This document shows, in pieces, positions 25,027-33,556 of a DNA stretch of 64,000 nucleotides (position 1 is the first letter of the stretch; every line of letters starts with the position of its first letter). The notes below the pieces were generated by a model. The model was not told the origin of the DNA. It was given only the letters and a program-made list of their open reading frames with translations, and did not search any database. The stretch spans positions 496,001 through 560,000 of the forward strand of contig NZ_CP107968.1 of NCBI RefSeq assembly GCF_036084755.1, written 5' to 3'. The translations under genes and the position numbers were made by a program. The DNA comes from Streptomyces sp. NBC_00370 (lineage in GTDB: Bacteria > Actinomycetota > Actinomycetes > Streptomycetales > Streptomycetaceae).

Positions 25027-26121
25027 TTACGGCAGCAGGACGGGTTTGACCACGCGGCCCGCTTCGCAGTCGCGTTCCGCCTCGTTGATGTCGGCGAGCG
25101 GGTACGTGCGGATCAGTTCGTCGAACGGGAACCGGCCGGCCTGCCACAGCGCGGTCAGCCGTGGGATCAACAGCCCCGGCACCGCGTCGCCTTCGCAGAT
25201 GTGCGAGATCTTCCTGCCCCGGTCCAGTGCACCCGGTTCGAGCGACAGTTCCGTGTGGAGCCGTGCCACCAGGCCGAGGTGGCCGGTCGGGCGCAGGGAG
25301 CGCAGCGCGTCGTTGATGAGCTGGGCGGAGGCGGTGGTGTCCAGGGCGTACCGCGCACCCCCGTCGGTCAGTTGCCGGATGAGGCCCGGCAGGTCGGTCG
25401 ATTCGGCGTGTACGGGAATCGCGCCGAACCGTTCGGCGAGGGCAAGCCGTTCGGGGTGCCGGTCGACGGCCACGATCGCCGCTCCGGAGGCGGCGGCGGC
25501 CATCACAGCGGCCAGTCCCACCGCCCCCGCGCCAAGGACGATGACGGTGTCACCGGGCAGCACACCGAAGGAGTTGAAGACCGCTCCCGCGCCGGTGAGG
25601 AAGCCGCAGCCGAGCGGTCCGAGCAGTTCGACGGGGAGCGAGGGGTCGACCCGGACGGCGTTGCGGGCCGCCACCACCGCGTACTCGGCGAAGGAGGACT
25701 GGCCGAACCACCGGGGTGCCAGTTCCATTCCGGACGCGTCGGCGTACCGCGCCGCGTTCTCCTTGCGCCCGCCGAAGAGATTGAGCGAGGCGAAGGAGTC
25801 ACAGTAGGCGGGGGCGGCGGCCAGACAACTGCGGCAGCTGCCGCAGGAGTCGAAGCTCAGCACGACGTGATCGCCTGTGCTCAGGCCGGTGTTCGGGCCG
25901 CCCGTCTCCACCACCACCCCGGCCCCCTCGTGGCCGAGCACGGCCGGCAGCGGTGAGCGGCCCGCCGAGCGCCGGACCGCGAGATCGGTCCGGCACATCC
26001 CGCAGCCGGCGATCCTGACCAGGATCTCGCCGTCGGCAGGTGCTGGGTCGAGGGCCACCTCCTCAAGGACGAACCGGCTCTCGTACGAGCGCAGTACCGC
26101 CGCGCCGAAGCGCCGCGTCAC
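25027..26121 (-). CDS. Zinc-dependent alcohol dehydrogenase, aryl/benzyl-alcohol type
   Basis: 364 residues, medium-chain dehydrogenase. Catalytic zinc ligands in AGCGMCRTD and LGHEGAGVV, four structural-zinc cysteines in DSCGSCRSC and AYC, Rossmann VLGAGAVGLAAVMAA, and YALDTTASAQLINDAL. The pattern is closest to NAD-linked aryl or benzyl alcohol dehydrogenases. GTG start at 26121 overlaps the aldehyde dehydrogenase stop (GTGA), with GGAGGAGG immediately ahead. In this operon it could interconvert a furan methyl alcohol and aldehyde. The open frame runs on upstream, but only as a shadow of the next gene. Confidence 0.87.
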   Translation of the reverse strand: MTRRFGAAVLRSYESRFVLEEVALDPAPADGEILVRIAGCGMCRTDLAVRRSAGRSPLPAVLGHEGAGVVVETGGPNTGLSTGDHVVLSFDSCGSCRSCLAAAPAYCDSFASLNLFGGRKENAARYADASGMELAPRWFGQSSFAEYAVVAARNAVRVDPSLPVELLGPLGCGFLTGAGAVFNSFGVLPGDTVIVLGAGAVGLAAVMAAAASGAAIVAVDRHPERLALAERFGAIPVHAESTDLPGLIRQLTDGGARYALDTTASAQLINDALRSLRPTGHLGLVARLHTELSLEPGALDRGRKISHICEGDAVPGLLIPRLTALWQAGRFPFDELIRTYPLADINEAERDCEAGRVVKPVLLP

Positions 26122-27521
26122 ACCTCCTCCGGACGGTGCACGACGAACGGCCGGAGGTTTCCGTAGAGCCCCCACCGGCCGCCGGCGACGCCGAGTCCGC
26201 TGTCCTTGCTGCCCGCGAAGGGCTGGGCGAGGGACAGTTCGGCGTGGTGGTTGATCCATGCCGTGCCGCACTCCAGCCGGTCGGCCACCGCTTCGGCCCG
26301 GTCGAGATCGGTGCCCCACACGGAGCCGCCGAGCCCGAACGGGGTGTCGTTGGCGGCCTCGACGGCTTCGTCGAGGCTCCCGTACGGCAGCACCGGCAGG
26401 ACAGGGCCGAACTGTTCCTCCGTCACCACCCGGCTGTCGGGGAGGACATCGGCCAGGATCGTCGGTTCGTAGAAGTAGCCCGGCCGGTCGGGCCGGTGAC
26501 CGCCGGCCGCGACACGCGCCCCGTCCGTCAGGGCCTGGGCCGTGTAGCGCTCGACGCGGGTCAGTTGGGGTCCGTTGTTGACGGGGCCGAGCTGGGTGTC
26601 CGGGGCCAGACCGGCTCCGACGACGGTGGTCTTCGCCCGCTGCGCGAGTGCCTCGACCACGTCGGAGTAGAGCCGGGCCGGGGCGTAGACGCGTTTGACC
26701 GCCATACAGACCTGGCCGCAGTTGCGGAACGCCGCCCAGAACAGCCGGTCGGCGATCCGCTCCACATCCACGTCCTCCAGCAGGATGGCGGCGTCGTTGC
26801 CACCCAACTCCAGGGTGACGCGGCGCAGTGCCGCCGCCGCGCCTTCGGCGACGGCCCGTCCGGTGGGGATCGAACCGGTGAAGGTCACGTGCCGGATGCC
26901 CGGATGGGTGGCCAGCCGGGCACCCAGGGGGTCCTGACCTGTGACGACCGTCAGTACGTCGTCGGGGAGGGCGGTGGAGACGACGGATATCAGCAGTCGC
27001 GTGGCGAGGGGGGTGAAGGGTGAGGGTTTCACCACCACGGTGTTGCCCGCGGCGAGCGCGGGTGCGAATTTCGCCGACGCGAGCTGAAGCGGAAAGTTCC
27101 ACGGGACGATCGCGGCGACGGGCCCGAGCGGTCGCCAGCGGACTTCGCTGCGCACCGGCCGGCCGTCCCTGATCGGCTCGGGACCGGGGGCAGGCTCGGC
27201 GAAGTGCCGTAAGCGGGCTGCCGTACGGGCGATCTCCGCGCGCGACTCGGCCAGCGGCTTGCCCTGTTCCCGGGTGAGCAGCGGGGCGAGGCCGGCGCAG
27301 GCCGCCTCCACGGCGTCGGCTGCGGCGAGCAACGCGGCGGCGCGGGCGACGGGGTCGGTCCGCCAGCCCCGCCAGGCGTCGTGGGCCCGGCCGACGACGG
27401 CGTCCAACTCGTCGGGGTGTTGGTCGGGAGCGTCGTCGAAGGGTTCGCCCGTCGCCGGATCGACGACGGCGAAGCGCTCCCTGCGGGTTATGGTCGCGCG
27501 ACGGTGCTGACTCGCCGGCAT
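26118..27521 (-). CDS. NAD(P)-dependent aldehyde dehydrogenase
   Basis: 467 residues, ALDH superfamily. IVPWNFPL, KPSPFTPL, TFTGSIPTG, general base Glu238 in TLELGGNDAA, nucleophile Cys272 in NCGQVCMA, and EEQFGPVLPV. The set is complete, so the enzyme should oxidise an aldehyde to a carboxylic acid. ATG at 27521, 7 bases from the MfnB-like stop, with no strong ribosome site. Its likely substrate is the aldehyde made by the furan synthase gene just upstream, although generic aldehyde detoxification is possible. Confidence 0.88.
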   Translation of the reverse strand: MPASQHRRATITRRERFAVVDPATGEPFDDAPDQHPDELDAVVGRAHDAWRGWRTDPVARAAALLAAADAVEAACAGLAPLLTREQGKPLAESRAEIARTAARLRHFAEPAPGPEPIRDGRPVRSEVRWRPLGPVAAIVPWNFPLQLASAKFAPALAAGNTVVVKPSPFTPLATRLLISVVSTALPDDVLTVVTGQDPLGARLATHPGIRHVTFTGSIPTGRAVAEGAAAALRRVTLELGGNDAAILLEDVDVERIADRLFWAAFRNCGQVCMAVKRVYAPARLYSDVVEALAQRAKTTVVGAGLAPDTQLGPVNNGPQLTRVERYTAQALTDGARVAAGGHRPDRPGYFYEPTILADVLPDSRVVTEEQFGPVLPVLPYGSLDEAVEAANDTPFGLGGSVWGTDLDRAEAVADRLECGTAWINHHAELSLAQPFAGSKDSGLGVAGGRWGLYGNLRPFVVHRPEEV

Positions 27522-27528
27522 GCCGGCG

Positions 27529-28284
27529 TCAGCTCGCGGCGGCGACGGCGGCTGCGGATTCCCGGGCGTGGCGGTCCATCTCCGCGCGGAAGGCGGCCAC
27601 CAACTGCGGCTGGATCCTGCCGGTGTTGCGGTCGCCGCCCTCGCAGACCGCACCGCGCACCCCCACGATGTCCGTGCCCATCCGGGTCAGCGCGCCGAGG
27701 TCTCCCGCTTTCACACTGCCGGCGAGGGCGGCGAGCAGACCGGCCTCGTGGGACAGCCGGACGAACTCGGCGCAGGCCTCCGGCGGAACGTGGTCGAACA
27801 GCCGGGTCCCGTCCTTGATCGCGGTGTCCAGCATGGCCGCGTCGGAGCCGGAGCGGCGGGCGATGTCGGGCAGCGCGAGCGGGTTGACGCTGCCGATCCG
27901 GTGGGCGTCGGCGTAACCCGAGGCGACGACGAACGCGTCCGGCCGATAGTCCTTCACCGCCCGGACGACGCCGCTCATGATGTCGACGGCCTGGTCGGAC
28001 GTCGTGCATCCGTAGAGGCCGACCTTGATGTACGTGGCTCCCGAGACGACCGCGCCGAGCGCCGCCTGGGCCACCGTGCCGGGCTTGTACGGCACGTCTC
28101 CCACGGTGGCGGACACGGGCGTACCGGCGGGGATCGCGTCACGGATCTCTCTGATCACCCACGGGAAGTTCGCACCGAGCGAACCCTCGTCGGGCTTCTT
28201 CACATCGACGATGTCGAGATGCTCCGCCGCCTTCGCGCAGTCGAGAGCTTCCGTGACGCTGTCCGGGGAGATGAGAAGCAACAA
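27529..28284 (-). CDS. mfnB: (5-formylfuran-3-yl)methyl phosphate synthase, MfnB family
   Basis: 251 residues, a TIM barrel that matches archaeal MfnB closely. Matching blocks are [84 protein letters not shown] and [19 protein letters not shown]. Lys29 lies where MfnB forms its Schiff base. MfnB condenses two molecules of glyceraldehyde 3-phosphate into 4-(hydroxymethyl)-2-furancarboxaldehyde phosphate for methanofuran in methanogens and methylotrophs. Streptomyces makes no methanofuran, so another furan product is implied. The start is TTG with AAGGAG 7 bases upstream. It heads a four-gene operon. Confidence 0.9.
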   Translation of the reverse strand: MLLLISPDSVTEALDCAKAAEHLDIVDVKKPDEGSLGANFPWVIREIRDAIPAGTPVSATVGDVPYKPGTVAQAALGAVVSGATYIKVGLYGCTTSDQAVDIMSGVVRAVKDYRPDAFVVASGYADAHRIGSVNPLALPDIARRSGSDAAMLDTAIKDGTRLFDHVPPEACAEFVRLSHEAGLLAALAGSVKAGDLGALTRMGTDIVGVRGAVCEGGDRNTGRIQPQLVAAFRAEMDRHARESAAAVAAAS

Positions 28285-28498
28285 CGTAGAACTCCTTCCG
28301 CCGCATGTCCGCCCGGGCAGGAGGCGGTTATGCGGAGTCGAATGAATCCGTTACGGTCTGCTCATCATTGCTGCCGTTCCGTGTTCGCCGGTAGGGCGTG
28401 CGGAGTCGAATGGGCACACCGAATTCCGCACCGGTGCGCCGTGCACGCCGGTGCGGAAGTCGGTGTGGATGCGGGTGCGGCTTCCGGAGCCGTTTTCG
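28285..28498. promoter_or_regulatory. Promoter region of the MfnB operon with direct repeats
   Basis: TGCGGAGTCGAATG occurs exactly twice (28331-28344 and 28399-28412), 68 bp apart, upstream of the TTG start. Its right part is the hairpin terminator of the gene beyond. No regulator gene is adjacent. Confidence 0.45.
28424..28458 (-). terminator. Hairpin terminator of the DUF4331 gene
   Basis: TTCCGCACCGG (28424-28434) pairs perfectly with CCGGTGCGGAA (28448-28458), 13-base loop, 41 bp past the stop codon. Confidence 0.75.
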
Positions 28499-29530
28499 TC
28501 AGACGGCCGGGGCCAGGTAGGGGAAGTACGGGGTCGAGGGGGCGTCGACCGCTTCCTTGCCGAGGCCCACGGCCAGCGCACTGTCGGTGGCGAGGGAGAA
28601 CATGACCTCGCCGGCGTTGTCGTTCAGCGCCCGGCCGTTGAACTTCGCGAAGCCGAAGACCGCGGGAGTGCCGATCGTGTACGGCAAGATGTCCGGGAGC
28701 ACGCGATCGGCCACCGTGCGACCGTAGTTGTGCGGATCGGACGTGGTGCCACGGGCCGCGACGACCGCCGCGACGCGGGCGGCGATCTCCTCGTTGAACG
28801 TGTCGGCATCGTGGGCGGGGGCGGTCTGGTTCAGCCGCTCGGCGAGTTCGTCGTCGAACTGCGCGAAGATCGGCGAGACCATCGGGAGCCCGCACCTGTT
28901 GATGCGGTGCCATCCGCCGGCATCGGTGGCCAGCGCGGTGACGCCCCACACCTTGATGTCCTTGCCGCGGGTGAAGGGCACCAGGCCGGCGTCCGGCACC
29001 TCCAGCACGATCGACCGTACTTTCTGGCCGGAGAACAGGCTTTTCACCGGGTCGGCGTCCGGTGCGGGGACATCGACGTCGGTGCCGTGCTGGAACGCCT
29101 GGCCGACGGCCTCCACCACGGCCGGGTTCATCCAGAACGGGTCGCCGGCCCTGCCGGTCCACACGCGCAGGCCCCCGTCGGTGCTGAGTTCCCGCCCTGT
29201 CGTGCCGCTGAGCAGCACGGTGCCGTCCGCCGCGTCGTCGCCCGCGTCCTCGCCCACGAGCCTGCGCAGCTCGACGGCTTGCGACTCCTGCTCGTCCGGC
29301 GGGCCGAAGCTGAAGCGGTAGGTCAGATTCTCGACGGCGTCGCCCGTGCTGTCGATCTTGAATTCGTACCGCGCCTCGGGGTGGAATCCCTTCGGCGCGT
29401 CCGGGCCTGCGGCGTCGGAGCATACGTTCATCACGAAGACGGTCCCGCGCTCACCCCGGAACACGTACACGTCGGAGATGTTCAGCCGGGCATCGGCGCG
29501 GGCTGCGGGTGAATCGAGGTGATGAGACAT
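28499..29530 (-). CDS. DUF4331-family protein
   Basis: 343 residues. It opens SHHLDSPAARADARLNISDVYVFRG, the hallmark start of DUF4331, and continues with YEFKIDSTG, GLRVWTGRAGDPFW and a late DPHNYGRTVADRVLPDILPY. No signal peptide is visible, so it is probably cytoplasmic. The family has no established biochemical role. The ATG at 29530 has AGAGGAG upstream at 9-10 bases. It is divergent from a TDT-family membrane protein. Confidence 0.85.
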   Translation of the reverse strand: MSHHLDSPAARADARLNISDVYVFRGERGTVFVMNVCSDAAGPDAPKGFHPEARYEFKIDSTGDAVENLTYRFSFGPPDEQESQAVELRRLVGEDAGDDAADGTVLLSGTTGRELSTDGGLRVWTGRAGDPFWMNPAVVEAVGQAFQHGTDVDVPAPDADPVKSLFSGQKVRSIVLEVPDAGLVPFTRGKDIKVWGVTALATDAGGWHRINRCGLPMVSPIFAQFDDELAERLNQTAPAHDADTFNEEIAARVAAVVAARGTTSDPHNYGRTVADRVLPDILPYTIGTPAVFGFAKFNGRALNDNAGEVMFSLATDSALAVGLGKEAVDAPSTPYFPYLAPAV

Positions 29531-29715
29531 GTCCAGTGACTCCTCTGCGCGACTCTCCCTGCCCGGGAGGCATGTCCTGGTCGTCCGGATCGGAACCGAC
29601 ACCGGGCCGTGGGCCGCGCGGCTGACAGCGCATTACCACTACAAAGGTAGTCGCCCCGCTCCGCGGGCGCGCGGCCGAACTGGTGGGTTCGGGGACGCGC
29701 TGGTGGAATGGGACG
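29531..29715. promoter_or_regulatory. Divergent intergenic region
   Basis: 185 bp between the DUF4331 and TDT genes. A short palindrome ACTAC-AAAG-GTAGT (29638-29651) lies in its AT-richer middle and is the only regulatory candidate I see. Confidence 0.35.
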
Positions 29716-30657
29716 GTGACGCATACGGCAGCCGCGGGGAGCGTCGGCGAACTGCGCGCCGGGGGCGGCGCCGCCGTGATGGCCACCGGCATCCTGTCGG
29801 TCGGGCTGCATAACGTCGGCGATGAAGTCCTGTCGTTGATCGCCCTCGCCGTCGGCGCGTGCTGGTGGGTCCTGCTCGCCGTGTCCTTCGTGATCACGTT
29901 CTTCAGCGACAGGACCCGCTGGGCCGCGGAGGCCGGGACCCCGCCCGCGCTCACCGCTGTCGCGGCCACCACGCTGCTGGGTACGCGCCTGTCCCTGCTC
30001 GGATGGCAGAGCACGGCTGCCGCCCTGCTCGCGCTGGCGGTGCTCGTGTGGCCAGGACTGCTGGTGACCGTCGTGCGCCGGGCGGGCCGCCGTCACCTGC
30101 ACGGCGACATCTTCCTGATCTGCGTGGCCACACAGGGGATCGCCGTGCTCGGCGGAAGGCTGTCCATCGCGGACGGCTCGGCCTGGCTCGGCACCGCGGC
30201 TGTCGCCTTCTTCTGCCTCGGGGTCGTCCTGTACGCGGTCGTGTTGCCCCGCTTCGACCTCCGGCAGATCTTCACCGGCGCGGGCGACCACTGGGTGGCC
30301 GGCGGTGCACTGGCCATCTCGGCCCTGGCTGGATCCACACTGCTCGCGTCCCCCCGGTGGACCGGTACGGCACACCAGACGCTGGATACCGCCGCACTGG
30401 TGCTTCTCGGGCTCGCTGTCGCCCTCTGGGCGCTGCTCGCGTACGCGGAGATCCGCCGGCCGCGTCTCGCTTACGACGTCCGTCGCTGGTCCACTGTCTT
30501 CCCGCTGGGGATGACCGCGGCGGCTGCGCTGTCCCTCTCCGCCTCGGCAGGCGTCATGTGGCTGGAGGCCCTGGGCCGGGTCCTGCTGTGGATCGCGGTG
30601 GGGGCGTGGCTGCTCACCTTCGGCGGACTGGTCACGACGCGCGTACGGCCGTCCTGA
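29716..30657 (+). CDS. TDT/SLAC1-type membrane transporter
   Basis: 313 residues, about ten hydrophobic helices. The N-terminal VMATGILSVGLHNVG resembles the first helix of tellurite-resistance/dicarboxylate transporters (TehA, Mae1, SLAC1 channels). These carry anions or C4-dicarboxylates across the membrane; the ion is unknown. I chose GTG at 29716, since translation from further upstream would add an unconserved tail. It ends 23 bp from the convergent DUF1622 gene. A second TDT gene lies at 44788. Confidence 0.75.
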   Translation: MTHTAAAGSVGELRAGGGAAVMATGILSVGLHNVGDEVLSLIALAVGACWWVLLAVSFVITFFSDRTRWAAEAGTPPALTAVAATTLLGTRLSLLGWQSTAAALLALAVLVWPGLLVTVVRRAGRRHLHGDIFLICVATQGIAVLGGRLSIADGSAWLGTAAVAFFCLGVVLYAVVLPRFDLRQIFTGAGDHWVAGGALAISALAGSTLLASPRWTGTAHQTLDTAALVLLGLAVALWALLAYAEIRRPRLAYDVRRWSTVFPLGMTAAAALSLSASAGVMWLEALGRVLLWIAVGAWLLTFGGLVTTRVRPS

Positions 30658-30680
30658 GGAGCCGGGCCGCGGACCATGGG

Positions 30681-31106
30681 TCAGGGCGAGGGATCGTCGC
30701 TGTTGGACGGCGGTCTCGGCGTGCCCCCGTCGACGGCCCGGGCGACATGCGTGCCGCCGGTCTTCAGCGCCTGCCGCCACGGAAGAACGCCTTCGATCTC
30801 GATCTGCAGGGAGAAACTCAGGAAGGTGCGAATCAGCACGATCAGTCCCAGCACGGCGACGTTCTCGAAGGTCGGCGCGACGGCCACGGTACGGATCAGG
30901 TCCGCCGCCACAAGGATCTCCAGGCCGAGCAGCAACGCTCCGCCGAAGACCTGTCGCATCGCCCGGTAGCCCTCGGCCGCCAGTCCCGACCGCCGCCAGT
31001 CCCGTGCGGCGACCGCCAGCGCCAGCACGAAGCCGACGGCCAGTACCACCGCACCGACGCCCTCGAAGACCTGCGCCGCGTGGTCCATCGCTTCGGTAAA
31101 CGTCAC
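30681..31106 (-). CDS. DUF1622-family membrane protein
   Basis: 141 residues with three hydrophobic segments: about 16-34, 50-70 (VFGGALLLGLEILVAADLIR) and 78-95 (NVAVLGLIVLIRTFLSFSLQ). The motif GLEILVAADLIRTV is typical of DUF1622. Function unknown; the C-terminal tail is hydrophilic and disordered. It is divergent from the SDR at 31279. Confidence 0.85.
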   Translation of the reverse strand: MTFTEAMDHAAQVFEGVGAVVLAVGFVLALAVAARDWRRSGLAAEGYRAMRQVFGGALLLGLEILVAADLIRTVAVAPTFENVAVLGLIVLIRTFLSFSLQIEIEGVLPWRQALKTGGTHVARAVDGGTPRPPSNSDDPSP

Positions 31107-31278
31107 GCTTCAGCTCCGGGCGTCGAAACAGCGTTCTCCTGCTGCCATCGTCGGGCCGTGGCGCCTGGGCGGCGACCGCAGCCAGTCCTGCTCCCCGGGG
31201 CGCCGGATGGCCGTTCCTGTCCGATCCCGGAAGAATTGACGGGCAGGCGTTCGGCATCCGATCCGACGGGAGTCCCTC

Positions 31279-31992
31279 ATGGACGCCACACGGAAAGTCG
31301 CCGTCATCACCGGAGCGTCGGGAGGCATCGGGACGGCCCTGGTCGCCGCTTACCGCGGGCTGGGCTACGCGGTCACGGCCACCAGCCGCTCCGCCCCGCC
31401 GACGAACGATCCCGAGGTGCTGTCCCTGGCCGCCGACGTGGCCGAGCCCGGTGCCGGGGCGCGGGTGGTTGACGCGACCGTCGACCGTTTCGGCCGTATC
31501 GACACACTGGTCAACGGCGCCGGCGTGTTCGTCGCCAAGCCGTTCACCGAATACACCGACGCGGACTACGAGTTGGTGGTCGGCGTGAATGTGCGCGGTT
31601 TCTTCGAGGTGTCGCGCGGTGTGATCGCCGCCATGCTCTCCCGGGAGGGCGGCGGCCATGTCGTGAACATCTCCAGCAGCCTCGTCGACAACGCCGACGC
31701 CGAGGTGAGCGGGGCGCTGACCTCCCTGACCAAAGGCGGTCTGGACGGGGTCACGAAGTCGCTGGCGATCGAGTATGCCACCCGCGGGATCCGGGTGAAC
31801 ACCGTCGCGCTCGGCGTCATCAGGACCCCGATGCACCCGACCGACCCCGACGGGTTCCAGGCGGCGCGTCATCCGGTCCGCCGGATGGGCGAGGTCGACG
31901 ATGTCGTCCGCGCGGTGCTCTACCTGGAACAGGCCCCGTTCGTCACCGGTGAGATCTCGCACGTGGACGGCGGCCAGAGCGCCGGGCACTGA
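31279..31992 (+). CDS. Short-chain dehydrogenase lacking the catalytic tyrosine
   Basis: 237 residues. TGASGGIGTAL cofactor loop, NGAGVF, NISSSLVDNA with the Ser in place, and a C-terminal HVDGGQSAG. Where YxxxK is expected the sequence is GALTSLTKGG, so Lys is kept but Tyr is replaced by Thr. Related actinobacterial SDRs show the same change, so this is probably a subfamily trait rather than damage. GGGAG lies 6 bases before the ATG. Substrate unknown. A hairpin follows at 32003. Confidence 0.85.
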   Translation: MDATRKVAVITGASGGIGTALVAAYRGLGYAVTATSRSAPPTNDPEVLSLAADVAEPGAGARVVDATVDRFGRIDTLVNGAGVFVAKPFTEYTDADYELVVGVNVRGFFEVSRGVIAAMLSREGGGHVVNISSSLVDNADAEVSGALTSLTKGGLDGVTKSLAIEYATRGIRVNTVALGVIRTPMHPTDPDGFQAARHPVRRMGEVDDVVRAVLYLEQAPFVTGEISHVDGGQSAGH

Positions 31993-32002
31993 GCGACGTA
32001 CA

Positions 32003-32040
32003 CCGACGAGGCGGGCGAGTAGGCCGCCGCCCGCCGTCGG
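32003..32040. terminator. Hairpin between convergent SDR and PfpI genes
   Basis: A GC-rich arm (32003-32017) pairs with 32028-32040 apart from a two-base bulge. Confidence 0.6.
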
Positions 32041-32052
32041 CGTCAACTCGTC

Positions 32053-32748
32053 TCAGGCGAGGGTTTTCAGGAGCCGCTCCCCCAGTACCGCCGCGGAGTG
32101 CGGGTTCTGGCCGGTGACCAGGTTGCGGTCCTCGACCATGTACGGCTCCCAGATCGGGCCGCGGCTGTAGTCGACGCCGACCTTCTCCTTCAGATCGGTC
32201 TCCAGCAGCCACGTCGCCCTGGACGCGAGTCCGACACCTTCTTCCTCCTCGTTGGTGAAGCCCGTGACCTTGTAGCCCTTGAAGGGCGACTCGCCGTGAA
32301 TCCTGGTGGCGAGCAGCGCGGCCGGGGCGTGGCACACGATGAAGAGCGGATTGCCCGAGGCGAGCTGCGCCGTCAGCAGCCGGCCCACGTCGGCGTCGAA
32401 CGCGAGGTCCGACATCGGGCCGTGGCCGCCCGGCAGATAGACCGCGTCGTAGTCCTCCAGGCGCACGTCCGACAGCTTGAGCGGGCGTCGCATCACCTCG
32501 GCGTCGCGGATGGTGGCCTCCAGATCGAGGGCCTCCTGTTCGCCGCCCGCCATGGACGGCCGCAGGCTCATCATGTCGACGTTCGGGACGGCACCGCCCG
32601 GTGTCGCGACCACGACCTCGTGGCCGGCGCCCGTGATCTCCCGGTAGGGGTTCGCGAACTCCTCGGCCCAGTAGCCGGTCGCGTACCTCGTGCCGTCCTT
32701 GAGCACCCAGTACGTCGCTCCGCTCACTATGAAAAGGATCTTCGCCAT
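32053..32748 (-). CDS. DJ-1/PfpI (HchA-like) class I glutamine-amidotransferase-fold protein
   Basis: 231 residues. AKILFIVSGATYWVLKDGTR at the start, YLPGGHGPMSDLAF, and the nucleophile elbow IVCHAPAALLA with Cys followed by His. This matches the Hsp31/PfpI branch with glyoxalase III or deglycase-like activity and stress roles. The ATG at 32748 is 10 bases from GGAGG; a GTG three bases earlier (32751) has 7-base spacing and may be the true start. Convergent with the SDR. Confidence 0.85.
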   Translation of the reverse strand: MAKILFIVSGATYWVLKDGTRYATGYWAEEFANPYREITGAGHEVVVATPGGAVPNVDMMSLRPSMAGGEQEALDLEATIRDAEVMRRPLKLSDVRLEDYDAVYLPGGHGPMSDLAFDADVGRLLTAQLASGNPLFIVCHAPAALLATRIHGESPFKGYKVTGFTNEEEEGVGLASRATWLLETDLKEKVGVDYSRGPIWEPYMVEDRNLVTGQNPHSAAVLGERLLKTLA

Positions 32749-32900
32749 CACTCACGCGCCTCCACCCGTACTTTTCGACCGATTTGTCGGCTTCCAGCGT
32801 AGGCAGGGCTTCGACCAGGCGCATGCGCTCCCGGATCCGACGCTTTCCCTGACGATGCGTCATATTTCGCCGACGCTCAGGATGCGGTACGAAGTCCGGT

Positions 32901-33497
32901 GTGACAGCTGAGAATCGGCCCGCGACCGTTCGCGTGTTCATCGCCCTCGCCCCGCCCGACCACGCCAAGGAAGAACTGGACCGGGAGCTGCGCACCGCCC
33001 GTGACACGCACCCCGACATGCGATGGAACCGCATCGAGGACTGGCACATCACCCTGGCGTTCCTCGGAGGAGTGCCGGTCGGGACGGTGTCGCTCCTGCG
33101 GCCGCCGCTCGCCGCTCTCGCGGCGGACCACCGGCCGCCGCGCCTGGCACTGCACGGCAGCGGAACCTTCGACGCGCGGGTGCTGTGGAGCGGAATCGAG
33201 GGAGACGTCGACGAGCTGCATCAGCTCGCCGCCGATGTGCGCGGCGTCGTCAAGGAGTGCGGTGTCCTCCTGGAGGACCGGCCCCTGCGGCCCCATCTGA
33301 CGTTGGCCCGCGCCCGCCGGAACGATGACTCCTCGGCGGCGGAGATCGCCGAACGGCTCGCCGGGTTCACCGGCTGCCGGTGGCCCGCGTCGCGTCTGCA
33401 TCTCGTCGGCAGCAATGCCGGCCGTGGCGGCGGGCCGGTCCGCTACCGCGACATCGAGGCGTGGGCACTCGGCGACGGGAACTCCGCCGGCTCCTGA
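32901..33497 (+). CDS. thpR: RNA 2',3'-cyclic phosphodiesterase (2H family)
   Basis: 198 residues, the normal length. Two HxT motifs define the 2H phosphoesterase active site: DWHITLAFLG and RPHLTLARAR. RVFIALAPPD at the N-terminus and the tail HLVGSNAGRGGGPVRYRDIE agree with ThpR/LigT. These enzymes hydrolyse 2',3'-cyclic phosphates and can join tRNA halves in vitro. GTG start with no obvious ribosome site. Unrelated neighbours. Confidence 0.9.
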   Translation: MTAENRPATVRVFIALAPPDHAKEELDRELRTARDTHPDMRWNRIEDWHITLAFLGGVPVGTVSLLRPPLAALAADHRPPRLALHGSGTFDARVLWSGIEGDVDELHQLAADVRGVVKECGVLLEDRPLRPHLTLARARRNDDSSAAEIAERLAGFTGCRWPASRLHLVGSNAGRGGGPVRYRDIEAWALGDGNSAGS

Positions 33498-33525
33498 GTG
33501 ACGACGACAGGATCAGCTGAATTTA

Positions 33526-33553
33526 CTAAGGTCGACTTATAAAGTAGCCTTAG
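33526..33553. promoter_or_regulatory. Inverted repeat at the MarR-MFS operon promoter
   Basis: CTAAGG (33526-33531) and CCTTAG (33548-33553) flank a 16-base AT-rich centre that itself contains TCGACTTATAAAG. It ends three bases before the MarR start codon. A probable autoregulatory MarR operator. Confidence 0.6.
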
Positions 33554-33556
33554 CAT

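Noticed and set aside
25027..27102. Apparent 691-residue fusion ahead of the alcohol dehydrogenase
   Set aside because: The upstream part overlaps the aldehyde dehydrogenase in another frame and is low-complexity. The GTG at 26121 with a GGAGGAGG site is a sound start.
29482..32046. An 854-codon minus-strand open frame
   Set aside because: It runs antisense through the TDT and SDR genes and in another frame of the DUF1622 gene, without any domain. It is a high-GC shadow.
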